Positions 26,233-35,600 of a stretch of DNA of 64,000 bases are shown here, piece after piece; within the stretch, counting starts at the first letter, position 1, and each line of letters opens with the position of its first letter. Source of the stretch: CBDCKR01 sp964572045 (GTDB lineage: Bacteria > Gemmatimonadota > Gemmatimonadetes > Longimicrobiales > Gaopeijiaceae). A program made the position numbers and the translations under genes. The notes below the pieces were generated by a model. The model did no database searches. It saw nothing but the letters and a program-made list of their open reading frames with translations, and was not told where the DNA came from. The stretch covers positions 1-64,000 of the forward strand of contig CAZNEI010000007.1 of the NCBI GenBank assembly GCA_964572045.1. The letters run 5' to 3'.

Positions 26233-27890
26233 AGGTCCTCCGGATTCACTCGGCCGCTCGCAAGAGAGACGGGGTTCGGGTGCACGTCGATGGCCAGGAT
26301 CCTCTCGAGCTCGCGCTTGAGGTCGTCGAGCGCTCAGGGATCCGGGAGGGTATCGAGCTAGGATCAGCCGAGGTCGCCCGTCTACGAGAAGACGATACGA
26401 AGTGGCGCCTCCGTCAGGCCGCACTACGCCTGCTGTCGTACCGCTCAAGAACGGAGCGCGAGCTCCGTGTCCGACTCCGGGCGAAGGGCTTTCCTCCTGC
26501 CCTCGTCGAGTGGTGTCTCCATCGATTGCGAGAACAGGAGCTGCTGGACGACCAAGCCTTCGCTTCGGCACACGTGCGCCATCGGATTCGCCTACGCCCG
26601 CGGGGACGCTCCAAGCTGAGAGAGGAGCTGCGCCGCAAGGGTGTGGTCGCACATGTCGCCGACGAAGCGATCACGGAGGCCTTTCTCGAAGAAGAGACTT
26701 CAGACGAGACGCTGGCCCGGGAGGTGGCCCTCAAGTGGGTCGAGCGTGGGGGCCGAGTCGTCGCAAAGGCCCTCACGGCCGCCCGTTTTTCGGAGGAGCG
26801 AGAAAGGACTCGACGCCGACTCTACGCCTTCTTGAGCCGCAGAGGCTTCGCCCCCGACGCCATCCGCTCCGCCTTTGCGGCGGCCGTAGAGAGAGGGCGG
26901 CCGACATCTGACTGGCGGGAGCTGAGCACTTCGGCGTCCGTGTCCGTTCATCCTCCCGCTCCCGCGCGGCACGCGGCACGTTTGTCAGTCGCACGTAGAT
27001 CGATCCTCCACCATTCTCCGCAAGGCTCCCAGCTCGGAGCGCACCGCATCGCGAGCGCGACTCTCCGACCAGTTCCAGCTCCTCCAATCGGCCGGTCGCT
27101 CAGGCCCCCACCGTCTCAGGAGGCGGTTTGCAACCAGGCAGCGTCCCTCTTCTGTCAGCTCGCCGAGGCGGGATACCACGACGGGCGCCGCGTCGCTTCC
27201 CAGGGAGGCGAGGTACTCCATGTCGAGGTCCGCTTCCAACTCCTCGACCCGGTCGAGATTCCTGCGGACGACGTGCTCGGCCGGATTCAGAACCTGAAGT
27301 CCCGCCACCAGAGCGAATCCCGTAGCCAGCACTCCGAAGGCGAACGGCTCTCTGCGACCGCGCAGAACGGTGAGGCCGAACCACAACACGATCCCCGTCA
27401 GCCAAGCGAGGACGGCTGTTGCGATATAGCGGAGCTCCGTCATGCCGTAGGCGGCCTGATACGCGAACATCCGTTGCAGCGCAGAGGCTACGATGGCGAG
27501 GAGCAGAAGCAGGTGCAGGCCGGCCAGGCCGCCAAAGACCCGGCGCGCCTTCGGCCTACGGTCCTCGAGCAGGCCGTCGGCCGCCAGAAGCCACGGAATC
27601 GAGAGGGCCACGGCTGCGACGAGCTGGAAGAAGCCCGCACGAGCGTAGGCGGCGTAGGTCAGCCCGGGGGTGACCTCCACCCATCCGGCGCCAGCGAAGA
27701 GGTAGCGAAACTGCACAGCAACGAAGGTGAGGAACAGCAGGTTCACAAGGCCGAGGGCGGTGCCCACCTCCGGGATCGCGAGGGACAAACGCGCCCGCTT
27801 GAGCTCCCGCATCCCGTCGAGCCGGGTCCCGGACGAGAAGCCGACAAGGTATCCGCACGCCAGCCAAGACAGGATCGCCGCCCCTGCTAG
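26229..27890 (+). CDS. recX: RecX family regulatory protein with abnormal open extension
   Basis: The first ~235 codons encode a RecX protein, which modulates RecA filaments. Three-helix RecX repeats are seen in RLLSYRSRTERELRVRLRAKG, RLREQELLDDQAFASAHV and FLSRRGFAPDAIRSAF. GTG 26229 overlaps the DUF6504 stop. RecX homology is complete near 26930, but no stop follows in frame until 27890. The extra ~310 codons are antisense to the DUF4173 gene and look like shadow coding. Either the stop was lost by mutation, a frameshift exists, or the true protein carries a long non-conserved tail. Confidence 0.75.
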   Translation: MKVLRIHSAARKRDGVRVHVDGQDPLELALEVVERSGIREGIELGSAEVARLREDDTKWRLRQAALRLLSYRSRTERELRVRLRAKGFPPALVEWCLHRLREQELLDDQAFASAHVRHRIRLRPRGRSKLREELRRKGVVAHVADEAITEAFLEEETSDETLAREVALKWVERGGRVVAKALTAARFSEERERTRRRLYAFLSRRGFAPDAIRSAFAAAVERGRPTSDWRELSTSASVSVHPPAPARHAARLSVARRSILHHSPQGSQLGAHRIASATLRPVPAPPIGRSLRPPPSQEAVCNQAASLFCQLAEAGYHDGRRVASQGGEVLHVEVRFQLLDPVEIPADDVLGRIQNLKSRHQSESRSQHSEGERLSATAQNGEAEPQHDPRQPSEDGCCDIAELRHAVGGLIREHPLQRRGYDGEEQKQVQAGQAAKDPARLRPTVLEQAVGRQKPRNREGHGCDELEEARTSVGGVGQPGGDLHPSGASEEVAKLHSNEGEEQQVHKAEGGAHLRDREGQTRPLELPHPVEPGPGREADKVSARQPRQDRRPC

Positions 27891-28496
27891 GTGCGAGCCA
27901 AAGTCCTCGAGGTCGATCCTCATGAAGTCTTCGACCATGCTCGTGAACACCGGGTCGGCCGAGGCGAAGAGCGCTCCGAAAACCACCAACGGAAGTCCCG
28001 CGAGCAGAAGGCCCCCGATCGCCGCTTGCGCCACCCGTCGCGTGGTCCCTCGGGACACGTCGGTGCCGCTTGCTTGCCTGTCGCGCCGGCTGAACAGGCG
28101 CAGTCCCCCAAACGCAGAGCGAAATCCCGCACCCACCATCGCTTCTATCACTTCGGTTACGCTCGCGCGGCGGACCCATGCACGACCGCCGTGGAGCGCA
28201 GGCAGGGTGAAGGCGGTGCAGGCTGCGAGAAACGTTCCCAGGCGGAGAAGGTCGGAGCCGCGCCACAGGAGGGCGGCACCGGTGAGGATGCCCACCACCA
28301 TCCACGTCGACGCTTCTCGACTCAGGAGACACCCGCCCCCCTTCGCCACGACCTGCACCGAAGCCGCAAGCCCCGCGAATAAGAGGAAGAAGTTGAGCCC
28401 GGGGCCTCCGGGGGCCCGGAGTAGATGGTCTCCGGCCACTCCCATCACGACGCCCGCACCGAGGATCGCCGCCACCGGCAAGGCACGATCACTCAC
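26985..28496 (-). CDS. DUF4173-type multi-pass membrane protein
   Basis: This protein of about 503 residues has roughly ten or more hydrophobic segments, for example PVAAILGAGVVMGVAGDHLL and GFFQLVAAVALSIPWLLA. The central region has the DUF4173 look (GLVNLLFLTFVAVQFRYLFAG). A soluble tail of about 100 residues follows (DRVEELEADLDMEYLASLGSD). The function of the family is unknown. GTG 28496 was chosen; it overlaps the end of uppS by 8 bp, so the two are probably co-transcribed. The 3' end runs against the recX extension. Confidence 0.8.
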   Translation of the reverse strand: MSDRALPVAAILGAGVVMGVAGDHLLRAPGGPGLNFFLLFAGLAASVQVVAKGGGCLLSREASTWMVVGILTGAALLWRGSDLLRLGTFLAACTAFTLPALHGGRAWVRRASVTEVIEAMVGAGFRSAFGGLRLFSRRDRQASGTDVSRGTTRRVAQAAIGGLLLAGLPLVVFGALFASADPVFTSMVEDFMRIDLEDFGSHLAGAAILSWLACGYLVGFSSGTRLDGMRELKRARLSLAIPEVGTALGLVNLLFLTFVAVQFRYLFAGAGWVEVTPGLTYAAYARAGFFQLVAAVALSIPWLLAADGLLEDRRPKARRVFGGLAGLHLLLLLAIVASALQRMFAYQAAYGMTELRYIATAVLAWLTGIVLWFGLTVLRGRREPFAFGVLATGFALVAGLQVLNPAEHVVRRNLDRVEELEADLDMEYLASLGSDAAPVVVSRLGELTEEGRCLVANRLLRRWGPERPADWRSWNWSESRARDAVRSELGALRRMVEDRSTCD

Positions 28497-29316
28497 GTTC
28501 CAGCTCCCGGCCAAAAGGCACTGACGAAGCCCGCCCGCCCCCGACTGCGGGAGATAGGGTCCCGAAGCGGCGATCACGAGCGTGGAACTCGCGGACAGCG
28601 GACGCGAGTTCGTCTTTCCCGAAGTCGGGCCACAGTGTGTCGGTGAAGAAGGGTTCCGCGTAGGCCGATTCCCAGAGAAGGAAGTCGCTCAGCCGCTTTT
28701 CTCCTCCGGTGCGGACCATCAGGTCGACATTACGGGTTCCGGGCGGGGCGTTCTGTGCAAGCGCGAGCGCGCGGCCGAAGGACTCCCGCGAAGGGGCCTC
28801 GATGCCGGCCAGAAGCGCCGTAGCTGCCAGAAGCGCCTCTCGGGCCGAGTAGTCGACCGCGAGCCGAAGGTGCATGGAGGACCCTCGTCGCGTGCGGGCC
28901 TCGACGGCCTCGATCTCCCTCCTGAGGGCGTCGGGTAGACGATCCCTACGCCCGATGACGCTGAGCCGCACGTCGTGCTCGGCCAGACGGTCCGACTCTG
29001 AGCGGAGATGGGACCCCAGGAGACGCATCAGATGGTCCACTTCGGCGCGCGGACGGCCCCAGTTACTGGCCGAGAACGCATACAGCGTCAGCGTCGTAAT
29101 CCCCAGGCCGGGGGCGGCCTCGACCGCGCGACGGACCGCCGTGGCTCCGGCCGCATGGCCCGCCCGGCGAGGTCGGTCCCGGCTTCGAGCCCATCGGCCG
29201 TTTCCGTCCATGATGATGGCGACATGGAACTCGTCACCTCTGGAATCCACGGTGGTAGCGACCCATCGTGCCGAACTCGAGGCGGGTCCACGTATCTTGA
29301 AGCCACTTGTGTTCAT
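28489..29316 (-). CDS. uppS: Isoprenyl (undecaprenyl) diphosphate synthase
   Basis: This cis-prenyltransferase makes the lipid carrier for peptidoglycan and other envelope polymers. All family motifs are present: HVAIIMDGNGRWA with the catalytic Asp, YAFSASNWGRP, and DLMVRTGGEKRLSDFLLWES near the C-terminus. It has 275 residues, with a ~30-residue N-terminal extension if ATG 29316 is used; an internal start is possible. In many bacteria the next gene is cdsA, but here a DUF4173 membrane protein overlaps it instead. Confidence 0.92.
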   Translation of the reverse strand: MNTSGFKIRGPASSSARWVATTVDSRGDEFHVAIIMDGNGRWARSRDRPRRAGHAAGATAVRRAVEAAPGLGITTLTLYAFSASNWGRPRAEVDHLMRLLGSHLRSESDRLAEHDVRLSVIGRRDRLPDALRREIEAVEARTRRGSSMHLRLAVDYSAREALLAATALLAGIEAPSRESFGRALALAQNAPPGTRNVDLMVRTGGEKRLSDFLLWESAYAEPFFTDTLWPDFGKDELASAVREFHARDRRFGTLSPAVGGGRASSVPFGRELERE

Positions 29317-29377
29317 AGAGTCACTCCACGAGATGTATGAGCCGGTGACTCAAGAGCCGCACCGACCGGGGGACGCC

Positions 29378-29764
29378 CTATTCCCGAATCCTTCCGATCA
29401 ACGCTTCCATGTGATCCAAATACCTCTCCAGCGCCTGCCGACCTGCAGACGTCAACCGGTATTCGGTCTTGGGAAGGCGACCCTCGAAGGACTTTCGTAT
29501 CTCCAGATATCCCCCCTCTTCCAGCCGTCGCGCGTGCACGCTCAGATTTCCGTCCGACGTTTCGATCCTCTTCTTGAGCTCCTTGAACGTCAGGGAAGCT
29601 TCCACCGCCAACGCGCTGACGATTCCAAGGCGAACACGCCCGTGGATGAGTCGGTCGAGGTCCACCGGACTGGTCTGGCGCGCCTTCCCTGCACGGCCCG
29701 CAGAATCCCGAGACGATCGAGGAGCTGGGCCCTCGTTTCGGGCCCTCGCACCCTCAGCCACCAT
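29378..29764 (-). CDS. Winged-helix transcriptional regulator
   Basis: This 128-residue regulator has a flexible N-terminal ~30 residues and a winged-helix domain (GIVSALAVEASLTFKELKKR, then NLSVHARRLEEGGYLEIRK, and TEYRLTSAGRQALERYLDH). It resembles the PadR/MarR-like DNA-binding family often paired with a small membrane protein. The membrane-protein gene lies directly upstream and overlaps it by 11 bp. The regulator is the natural candidate to bind the palindrome in the shared promoter (inference). Confidence 0.82.
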   Translation of the reverse strand: MVAEGARARNEGPAPRSSRDSAGRAGKARQTSPVDLDRLIHGRVRLGIVSALAVEASLTFKELKKRIETSDGNLSVHARRLEEGGYLEIRKSFEGRLPKTEYRLTSAGRQALERYLDHMEALIGRIRE

Positions 29765-30347
29765 GCCGCCTCGCGATGTTGATTCCGAACAGGATGTGCA
29801 GTCCTCCGAATCCCCCGGCCAACGCGAGGTTCGCGCCGGCCGGAGTGGCGAATAGGGCGAAGATCCCCAACACCATGAAGCAGATCCCCATCACGGGGAT
29901 CACCGACACGGAGAAGGTCCCGGCCGTGACTACTGCGGTACCGTACAAGAGCAACCACGTACCGGGTATGAGGCCTTGAGCTCCTCCGAGCCAGAGCGCT
30001 CCCGTCAACACCGCTCCGGCCACGGCCGGAGGAAGAAAGCTCAGCAGGAACTTCCTGCCCGCCCCCGAAAGCACGGGCAGGTCGGCGCGCCTCGCCTTCC
30101 GGTGCATGGCCCAGGCACCGACGGAGACGGCGACCAAGCCTTCGATGCTCCACACGAGAAGCCATCCTTGCGGGGTGGGCCGACCCGCAGCCACCACGGC
30201 GGCGAGCAAGGCGGTCATCCCCATCCCCACACCACCCCATCCCGGCACCGCCGTAAAGGCGTGGCTCCGCTCCATCGTGCGCCGAATAAAGCGCAAATCC
30301 TCGATCGCGCGCTCGCCAAGCGCGATTGCCTCCGCCCTGTGTTTCAT
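29754..30347 (-). CDS. Membrane protein partnered with the winged-helix regulator
   Basis: This 197-residue protein has about six hydrophobic segments, including GMTALLAAVVAAGRPTPQGW, FLPPAVAGAVLTGALWLGG and VIPVMGICFMVLGIFALFA, preceded by a charged N-terminal helix (AIALGERAIEDLRFIRRTME). The function is unknown. The pair of this type of protein and a winged-helix regulator recurs in Acidobacteriota-like genomes. ATG 30347 is used; GTG 30365 in the same frame is an alternative. The promoter with the 21-bp palindrome lies about 40 bp upstream. Confidence 0.72.
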   Translation of the reverse strand: MKHRAEAIALGERAIEDLRFIRRTMERSHAFTAVPGWGGVGMGMTALLAAVVAAGRPTPQGWLLVWSIEGLVAVSVGAWAMHRKARRADLPVLSGAGRKFLLSFLPPAVAGAVLTGALWLGGAQGLIPGTWLLLYGTAVVTAGTFSVSVIPVMGICFMVLGIFALFATPAGANLALAGGFGGLHILFGINIARRHGG

Positions 30348-30386
30348 CCCAGAAAGTTCCGTCACGATGGATAGACCATAAACCTT

Positions 30387-30420
30387 GTACTTGATAATAT
30401 CAAGTACTTTTTTTTGTCAA
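30387..30420 (-). promoter_or_regulatory. Promoter with 21-bp perfect palindromic operator
   Basis: The half-sites GTACTTGATA and TATCAAGTAC flank a central A/T pair at 30387-30407, a perfect 21-bp palindrome. A perfect -35 TTGACA lies immediately upstream on the minus strand (30420-30415), after a run of seven A. The palindrome covers the position of the -10 (TATTAT is available inside it). A repressor dimer bound there would block the promoter of the membrane protein/regulator pair. Confidence 0.72.
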
Positions 30421-30770
30421 GTATAGATCGTCTGGCGTGACTCGGATCAACGAAGATCCCAAGCGAACACTACGGCCTGGCCCGGTGATATTGGGCGGCA
30501 TCCAGGTCCTCCCCTTCCCTGTGGCGGCTCTCGGCGGGCGGAGTCCAGCTCCTGAATCCCTCGGGAGCCACATGGCACCCCTCCGGCCGGAGCAATCCAC
30601 TGCAACCTTCGTTCCGCCGCAGGGGGCCTTGCTGCAACAACTACCGGATCCTCGCTGGGATCGGACCGCCTCACGCGGGGCGCATCTTTTCGCAAGTGCC
30701 CTGGTAGTAGGGCTACGCGCGTCATTTCGCATGGTCCCGGGTATCGAGGAATGCAACGGCGAAGGGGAAC
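30421..30770. other. Intergenic region, no gene recognised
   Basis: This 350-bp spacer separates the divergent membrane-protein and VTT-domain genes. Open frames cross it, but their translations are rich in R, G and P and resemble no family. Several GC-rich inverted segments occur around 30540-30610 (for example GGCCGGAG), without a clear RNA family signature. Confidence 0.5.
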
Positions 30771-31379
30771 GTGGAAACGCTCGTATACGAATTCGGTGCC
30801 TGGCTCGACTCGATCGGATCCTGGGCGTACCTCCTTGCCCCTCTGACGATGACCCTGGTCGCCATCCTCCCCGTTCCCGCCGAGCTGCCGGCCGTACTGA
30901 ATGGCATGATCTTCGGTCCTGTCCTGGGGACCCTCTTCACGTGGGGGGGAGCCCTGGCCGGCGCTCAGATCAGCTTCGAGCTGGCCAGAAGGTTCGGACG
31001 ACCGCTCGCCGAACGAGTGGTCTCCGAGCGGTCCCTCGGGAAGGCCGACGAAATCGTCCTTGCGGCGGATTGGTGGGGCCTCCTACTCCCCAGGTTCATC
31101 CCCCTCATCGCCTTCACCCCGCTCAACTGGGGTGCGGGCCTCACTACGGTGCGCCGAAGCGTTTTTTTCTGGACGACGGCCGTCGGCATCTTCCCGGGTG
31201 CGCTGGTCTTTACGGCCTCGGGGGCGGGCATCGAGTTCCTTCTCGAGCGCTTTCCGGCCATCAGCTGGGTGACGGCCGGGCTCATCACGGCTTACGGGGC
31301 GCGCTCCTTGTATCGGAAGCGCTCCGCCCGACGCTCCGGGGCTCCTGAGGTGGGCTCGCCATCCACGTCAGCGGGCTAA
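30771..31379 (+). CDS. VTT-domain (TVP38/DedA-like) membrane protein
   Basis: This 202-residue membrane protein has a VTT domain: AILPVPAELPAVLNGMIFGP, GALAGAQISFELARRFGRP, and LLPRFIPLIAFTPLNWGAGL with the family's R-F-x-P-x-I/P-x-N elements. TVP38/DedA relatives are implicated in lipid transport or scrambling and membrane homeostasis. The start is GTG 30771, preceded by GAAGGGGAA. It is convergent with the nitrilase-like gene, 8 bp apart. Confidence 0.82.
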   Translation: METLVYEFGAWLDSIGSWAYLLAPLTMTLVAILPVPAELPAVLNGMIFGPVLGTLFTWGGALAGAQISFELARRFGRPLAERVVSERSLGKADEIVLAADWWGLLLPRFIPLIAFTPLNWGAGLTTVRRSVFFWTTAVGIFPGALVFTASGAGIEFLLERFPAISWVTAGLITAYGARSLYRKRSARRSGAPEVGSPSTSAG

Positions 31380-31387
31380 CGGTCCAC

Positions 31388-32218
31388 CTATAGGCCTCGC
31401 TGGAGTGACGCCCAACCTTGAGCGTATAGGTCGACCGGACGGTTCAGGTACCCAGGATACCCTTCGTTGGCCTCGGCGGCCCGTCCGGAGAAGAGCTCCA
31501 CGACCGCCACCGCGTCGGTTCCTTCGTAGAGCACCTCCCCGTCCGGAGCTACGGCCAGCGAAGGACCGCCGATATCGACAGCGAACTCCGGCCGAGGGCG
31601 GTTGACCGAGAGCAGATAGGTCTCCGCCATGACGGCGTTGGCCCTGAGCACGAGCCTCCAGCGCTCGTACGTCTCGCTGGGCGTGGCGCGGGGGACCAAG
31701 AGCAGATCCGCGCCCTGACTTCGAAGGAGCTGGGCTCCCTCGGGCCGATTGATATCGGAGCAGATCTGGATCCCGATGGTGATGCCGGGCCCCGGTATGG
31801 TCCTAGGCGGCTCAGTGCCCGGCACGTAGTGCGACGTCTCCCAATAGCCCTCCTCTGCCGGCAAGTGAACCTTCCTGTAGCGGCCAAGCTCCGCTCCGCT
31901 CGAGCCGTATAGAATCGCCGTGTTGTGCCTCTGGCCTGTCTCGGGGTCCGCGACGATCGCACCCCCGAGGAGGCCGATGCCCACCTCCCGCGCCGCCTCG
32001 GCCAGGATGCGCTGCCGGCCGCCGCCCGGCTCTTCGGCGTCGTCCGGCCTTACCGTCGTGGTCGCAGGAGACCAAGGGTTCAGCGGAAGCTCGGGAAGAA
32101 CCGCGAGGCGTGCGCCAAGGGCACGGGCTTCGTGCAGGTGCTCTCGCAGCAGGACACCTGCCGGATCGGTGTGGAATACCTCGGTCACCAGCGCAACTGG
32201 GATGCGCTCGTCCATCAT
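31388..32218 (-). CDS. Carbon-nitrogen hydrolase (nitrilase superfamily)
   Basis: This 276-residue single-domain enzyme has the Glu-Lys-Cys triad visible: Glu in LAVLPELPLNPW, Lys in YRKVHLPAEEGYW, and Cys in IGIQICSDINRPEG. The superfamily hydrolyses amides, carbamoyl compounds or nitriles. HYVPGTEPPRTI and a late RANAVMAETYLLSVNR segment suggest an N-carbamoyl- or omega-amidase-like branch; the substrate is not determinable. ATG 32218 (MMDERIPVAL) follows GAAAGAGGAAG. Confidence 0.85.
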   Translation of the reverse strand: MMDERIPVALVTEVFHTDPAGVLLREHLHEARALGARLAVLPELPLNPWSPATTTVRPDDAEEPGGGRQRILAEAAREVGIGLLGGAIVADPETGQRHNTAILYGSSGAELGRYRKVHLPAEEGYWETSHYVPGTEPPRTIPGPGITIGIQICSDINRPEGAQLLRSQGADLLLVPRATPSETYERWRLVLRANAVMAETYLLSVNRPRPEFAVDIGGPSLAVAPDGEVLYEGTDAVAVVELFSGRAAEANEGYPGYLNRPVDLYAQGWASLQRGL

Positions 32219-32586
32219 CGCTTCCTCTTTCCGAATCTCAATGTCTGGCTCGAAGGAGGGCGTCCCGAGGGGCCCCCGCCGGACAGCCTCGACGAGTCCT
32301 GGCTCCTGAAGATAGGCCCTGCGGACCTCCTCGGTATTCGGGCGCCACACCTCCGCGAGCGTCGACCTCCTGTTCCCACTCCATTCCGTGCGTCGCTCAG
32401 GTCGATCTTCGTGGCTTGATGCGCTAAATGGACGGCCACCACACATCCGACGATCACGGCGGACCGAAACCCTAAAGCCCATGCACGGGGCATCGAGCGA
32501 CGCCACGCTGGAAGACGATCGGGGAGGCCTCGCATGCTCGCGGTTGCAAAGGGTCCGGCCCGAAGTCGTGCAATCGGCTGCAGGCA

Positions 32587-32619
32587 TTGCAAAGCCGCTA
32601 TTCTTCGGCTTATATTCGG
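32587..32619 (+). promoter_or_regulatory. Promoter with direct-repeat operator, candidate SOS box (dnaE2)
   Basis: A -35-like TTGCAA (32587-32592) and a -10-like TATATT (32611-32616) are 18 bp apart. The direct repeat TTCGG-CTTATA-TTCGG (32604-32619) matches 15 of 16 bases of the element before DUF6504-recX. Its end is 29 bp before the chosen dnaE2 start, against 30 bp in the other case. Confidence 0.6.
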
Positions 32620-32648
32620 ACCCCGTTACCGTACAAAAACCGAAGATC

Positions 32649-35600
32649 GTGCCGACACCTCCCTATATCGAGCTTCACTGTCACTCCGGCTTTTCCTTCC
32701 TGGACGGGGCCTCTCGCCCCGAGGAGCTGGTACACAGGGCCCTGGAGCTAGGGTATCCAGCCCTGGCTCTCACCGATCACAACGGGCTGTACGGCTCAAT
32801 GGAGTTCGCCCAGACGGCCCGGGCCGAAGGCCTCCAGCCCCTTACGGGTGCCGAGGTCACTCTGGCCCTGGACATCCCAGGGATTCCTCCGGGTCTGGAC
32901 GGACTGGATACGGAAGATCCAAACGGCGACCCGCTGACCCGTGGCTGCCACATGACCCTCTTGGCCGAGACCCAAGTGGGATATTCCAACCTCTGCCGAC
33001 TCCTGAGCGAGGCGCATCTGGGGAGCGAGCGTGGCCGTCCCACCCTTCCCCTCTCCTCCCTTTTTGCCCGTCCAGAGGGCCTCATCGCTCTCACCGGGTG
33101 TCGGCGGGGCCCGCTCCTAGCCGCCTTCAACGACAGCGTGGCCACCGCAGAGTTCCTGGCCCGGAATCTCCAGAGCGCTTTCGGGCCCGGACAGCTCTTC
33201 GTCGAGCTCCAAGACAACAAGCAGAAGGGGGACGGTTACCGGAGCCGAAGCCTGGGTCGCTTGGCCGATCGCCTGGGCATCCCCGTGGTGGCCACCGGCA
33301 ACATCCACTATCACCGCCCTGAACGGCATCGACTGCAGGATGTCTTCGTGTCGGTCCGAAACCGGACCACCCTGAATGGATCCCACGCCCAAAGGCGCTC
33401 CAACACGCTCTTCTACCTGGCTCCCCCGAACGAGATGGCAAGCCGTTTTCAGAGCCGTCCCGACGCGCTGGCTCATACACTGGAGATCGCCGGGCGGTGT
33501 GCCGCTTTCGATCTTACCAAGGACCTGGGCTACACCTTTCCCGACTTCGAGGGGAGCGACCGAGGAGGAGCTCTCGAAACCCTGGCGGCGGTCTGTCTGG
33601 GAAGGCTTGAGGAGCGCTACGGCGGCACGAATTGGGAGGCTGAAGCACGCGAGCGGCTCTATCGGGAGCTCGCGCTGGTGGATCTCCACAGCCTGGCGGG
33701 TTTCTTCCTCGTCTACCGCGACATCATGGATCTGGCTCGTGAGGTGGCTGCCAAGGTCCGGGGGATCTCTCCACGAGCCGATGCCGGCCTGCCTCCCGGG
33801 CGAGGACGAGGCTCGTCGGTCTCGTCCCTCATCTGCTATCTCGTGGGCCTCTCCCACGTGGATCCCGTGAAAACCAACCTCTTCCTGGGCCGCTTTTTGA
33901 ATGAGGCGATGCAGAGCGTCCCGGACATCGACCTCGACTTCCCGCGCGACATTCGCGAAGAGCTGATCCTGCGGGTTTACGAGCGGTACGGGAACGAGCA
34001 CGCGGGTCTTGTGTGTACCTTTCCCACCTATCGGATCCGCTCCACACTCCGGGAGGTCGGCAAGGCCTTGGACCTCCCGATGAGCGACCTCGAGAAGCTC
34101 TCGAAGCTCGCGGAAGGGCATTCGAGCGGGAGTCTCATGCAGGAGCTCCATCGGCTTCCGGAGTTCCGGGAGAAGGCCAGCTCACCCTTGTGGCAGGCGC
34201 TCTGCGAGCTGGCCGACGACATCGGGGGCCTTCCCCGCCACATCTCCCAGCACGTGGGAGGGATGATCATCTCCAGCCGGCCTCTCGTGGAGATCGTTCC
34301 TCTGGAGCCGGCGGCGTGGGACGGCCGGGTCCTCTGCCAATGGGACAAGGACTCCTGCGACGATGCCGGGTTCATCAAGATCGACTTTCTGGCCCTCGGC
34401 ATGCTCTCCGTGGTGGAGGAAACGGTGGACCTTATCGCGGAACGCCACAATCAAGCACCCGACCTCTCGCGCATCGACTTCGCTGACCAAGCAGTCTTCG
34501 ACCGCATCTGCTCTGGAGACACTATCGGCATGTTTCAGGTCGAGAGCAGGGCCCAAATCCAGATGCTCCGGCGCGTCCAGCCCCGGAACCTCGAGGATCT
34601 GGCCGTCCAGGTCGCCATCGTCCGGCCCGGCCCCATCGTCGGAGGTGCCGTCAACCCCTATGTGCGGCGCCGGGAGCTGCTGCGCGAAGACCCGAACTTC
34701 CAGGTGCCTTACGATCATCCTCTCCTGGCCGAGGCCCTGAGTGAGACGCTGGGCGTCATCATCTTCCAGGACCAAGTCCTCAAGGTCTGCCAAGCGTTGG
34801 CAGGCTTCACCGACGGTCAGGCCGAGAGCCTCAGGCGCTCCATGAGCCGCAAGCGCTCAAAGGAGGCCATGGACGCGCACTGGGACGCCTTCAACGAGGG
34901 AGCGCGGGAACGTGGAGTCGACGAGGTCACGGCCCACAAAGTCTTCCAGCAAGTGACGGCCTTCAGCGAGTTCGGGTTTCCCAAGTCCCACGCGGCGGCG
35001 TTCGCATTCTTGGCCTACCAGTCGGCGTGGCTCCGTTACTACTACGGCACCGAGTTCTACGTGAGCCTCTTCAACAACCAACCCATGGGCTTCTACTCTC
35101 TCGACGCCCTAGGGCGCGACGCCCGGCGCCACGGCATCGGCATCCGCCTGCCCAACGTGAACCGGAGCCAGGTGAAGTGCACGGCTGAAGACAAGGACTT
35201 GAGGGTCGGGCTGGGCTTCGTCCGGGGCTGGAGCGTCACCGTTGCCGAGCGGGTAGTCGAGGAGCGAGATCGGCACGGACCCTTCCGGTCGCTCTCCGAC
35301 TTTCTGCGACGGACGCCGGCGAGGCTGAAACGGCCTGCGGTGGAGAACCTAATCTGGGTAGGGGGCTTCGAGGGCTTCGGCCTCACGCGGAGGGAGCTCC
35401 TATGGCAGACCGGTCTCTGGCTCGGTCCCGAGGACGATGCGGGGCGGGGCGGTGGACGAGACGATCATCCCCAAGTCGAAATGGGCTTGGACAATCCCTA
35501 CGCAGACCTCGCATTCTCCGATCTCAACGACACTGAGCGGATGGTCGCGGAGTACCGCACGCTCCGCTTCTCCACGAAGCTCCACCCCCTGTCCCTGCTC

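Noticed and set aside
30437..31348. Open frame of 303 codons overlapping the VTT-domain gene
   Set aside because: Its translation resembles no family, while the VTT protein in the other frame has clear motifs and membrane segments.
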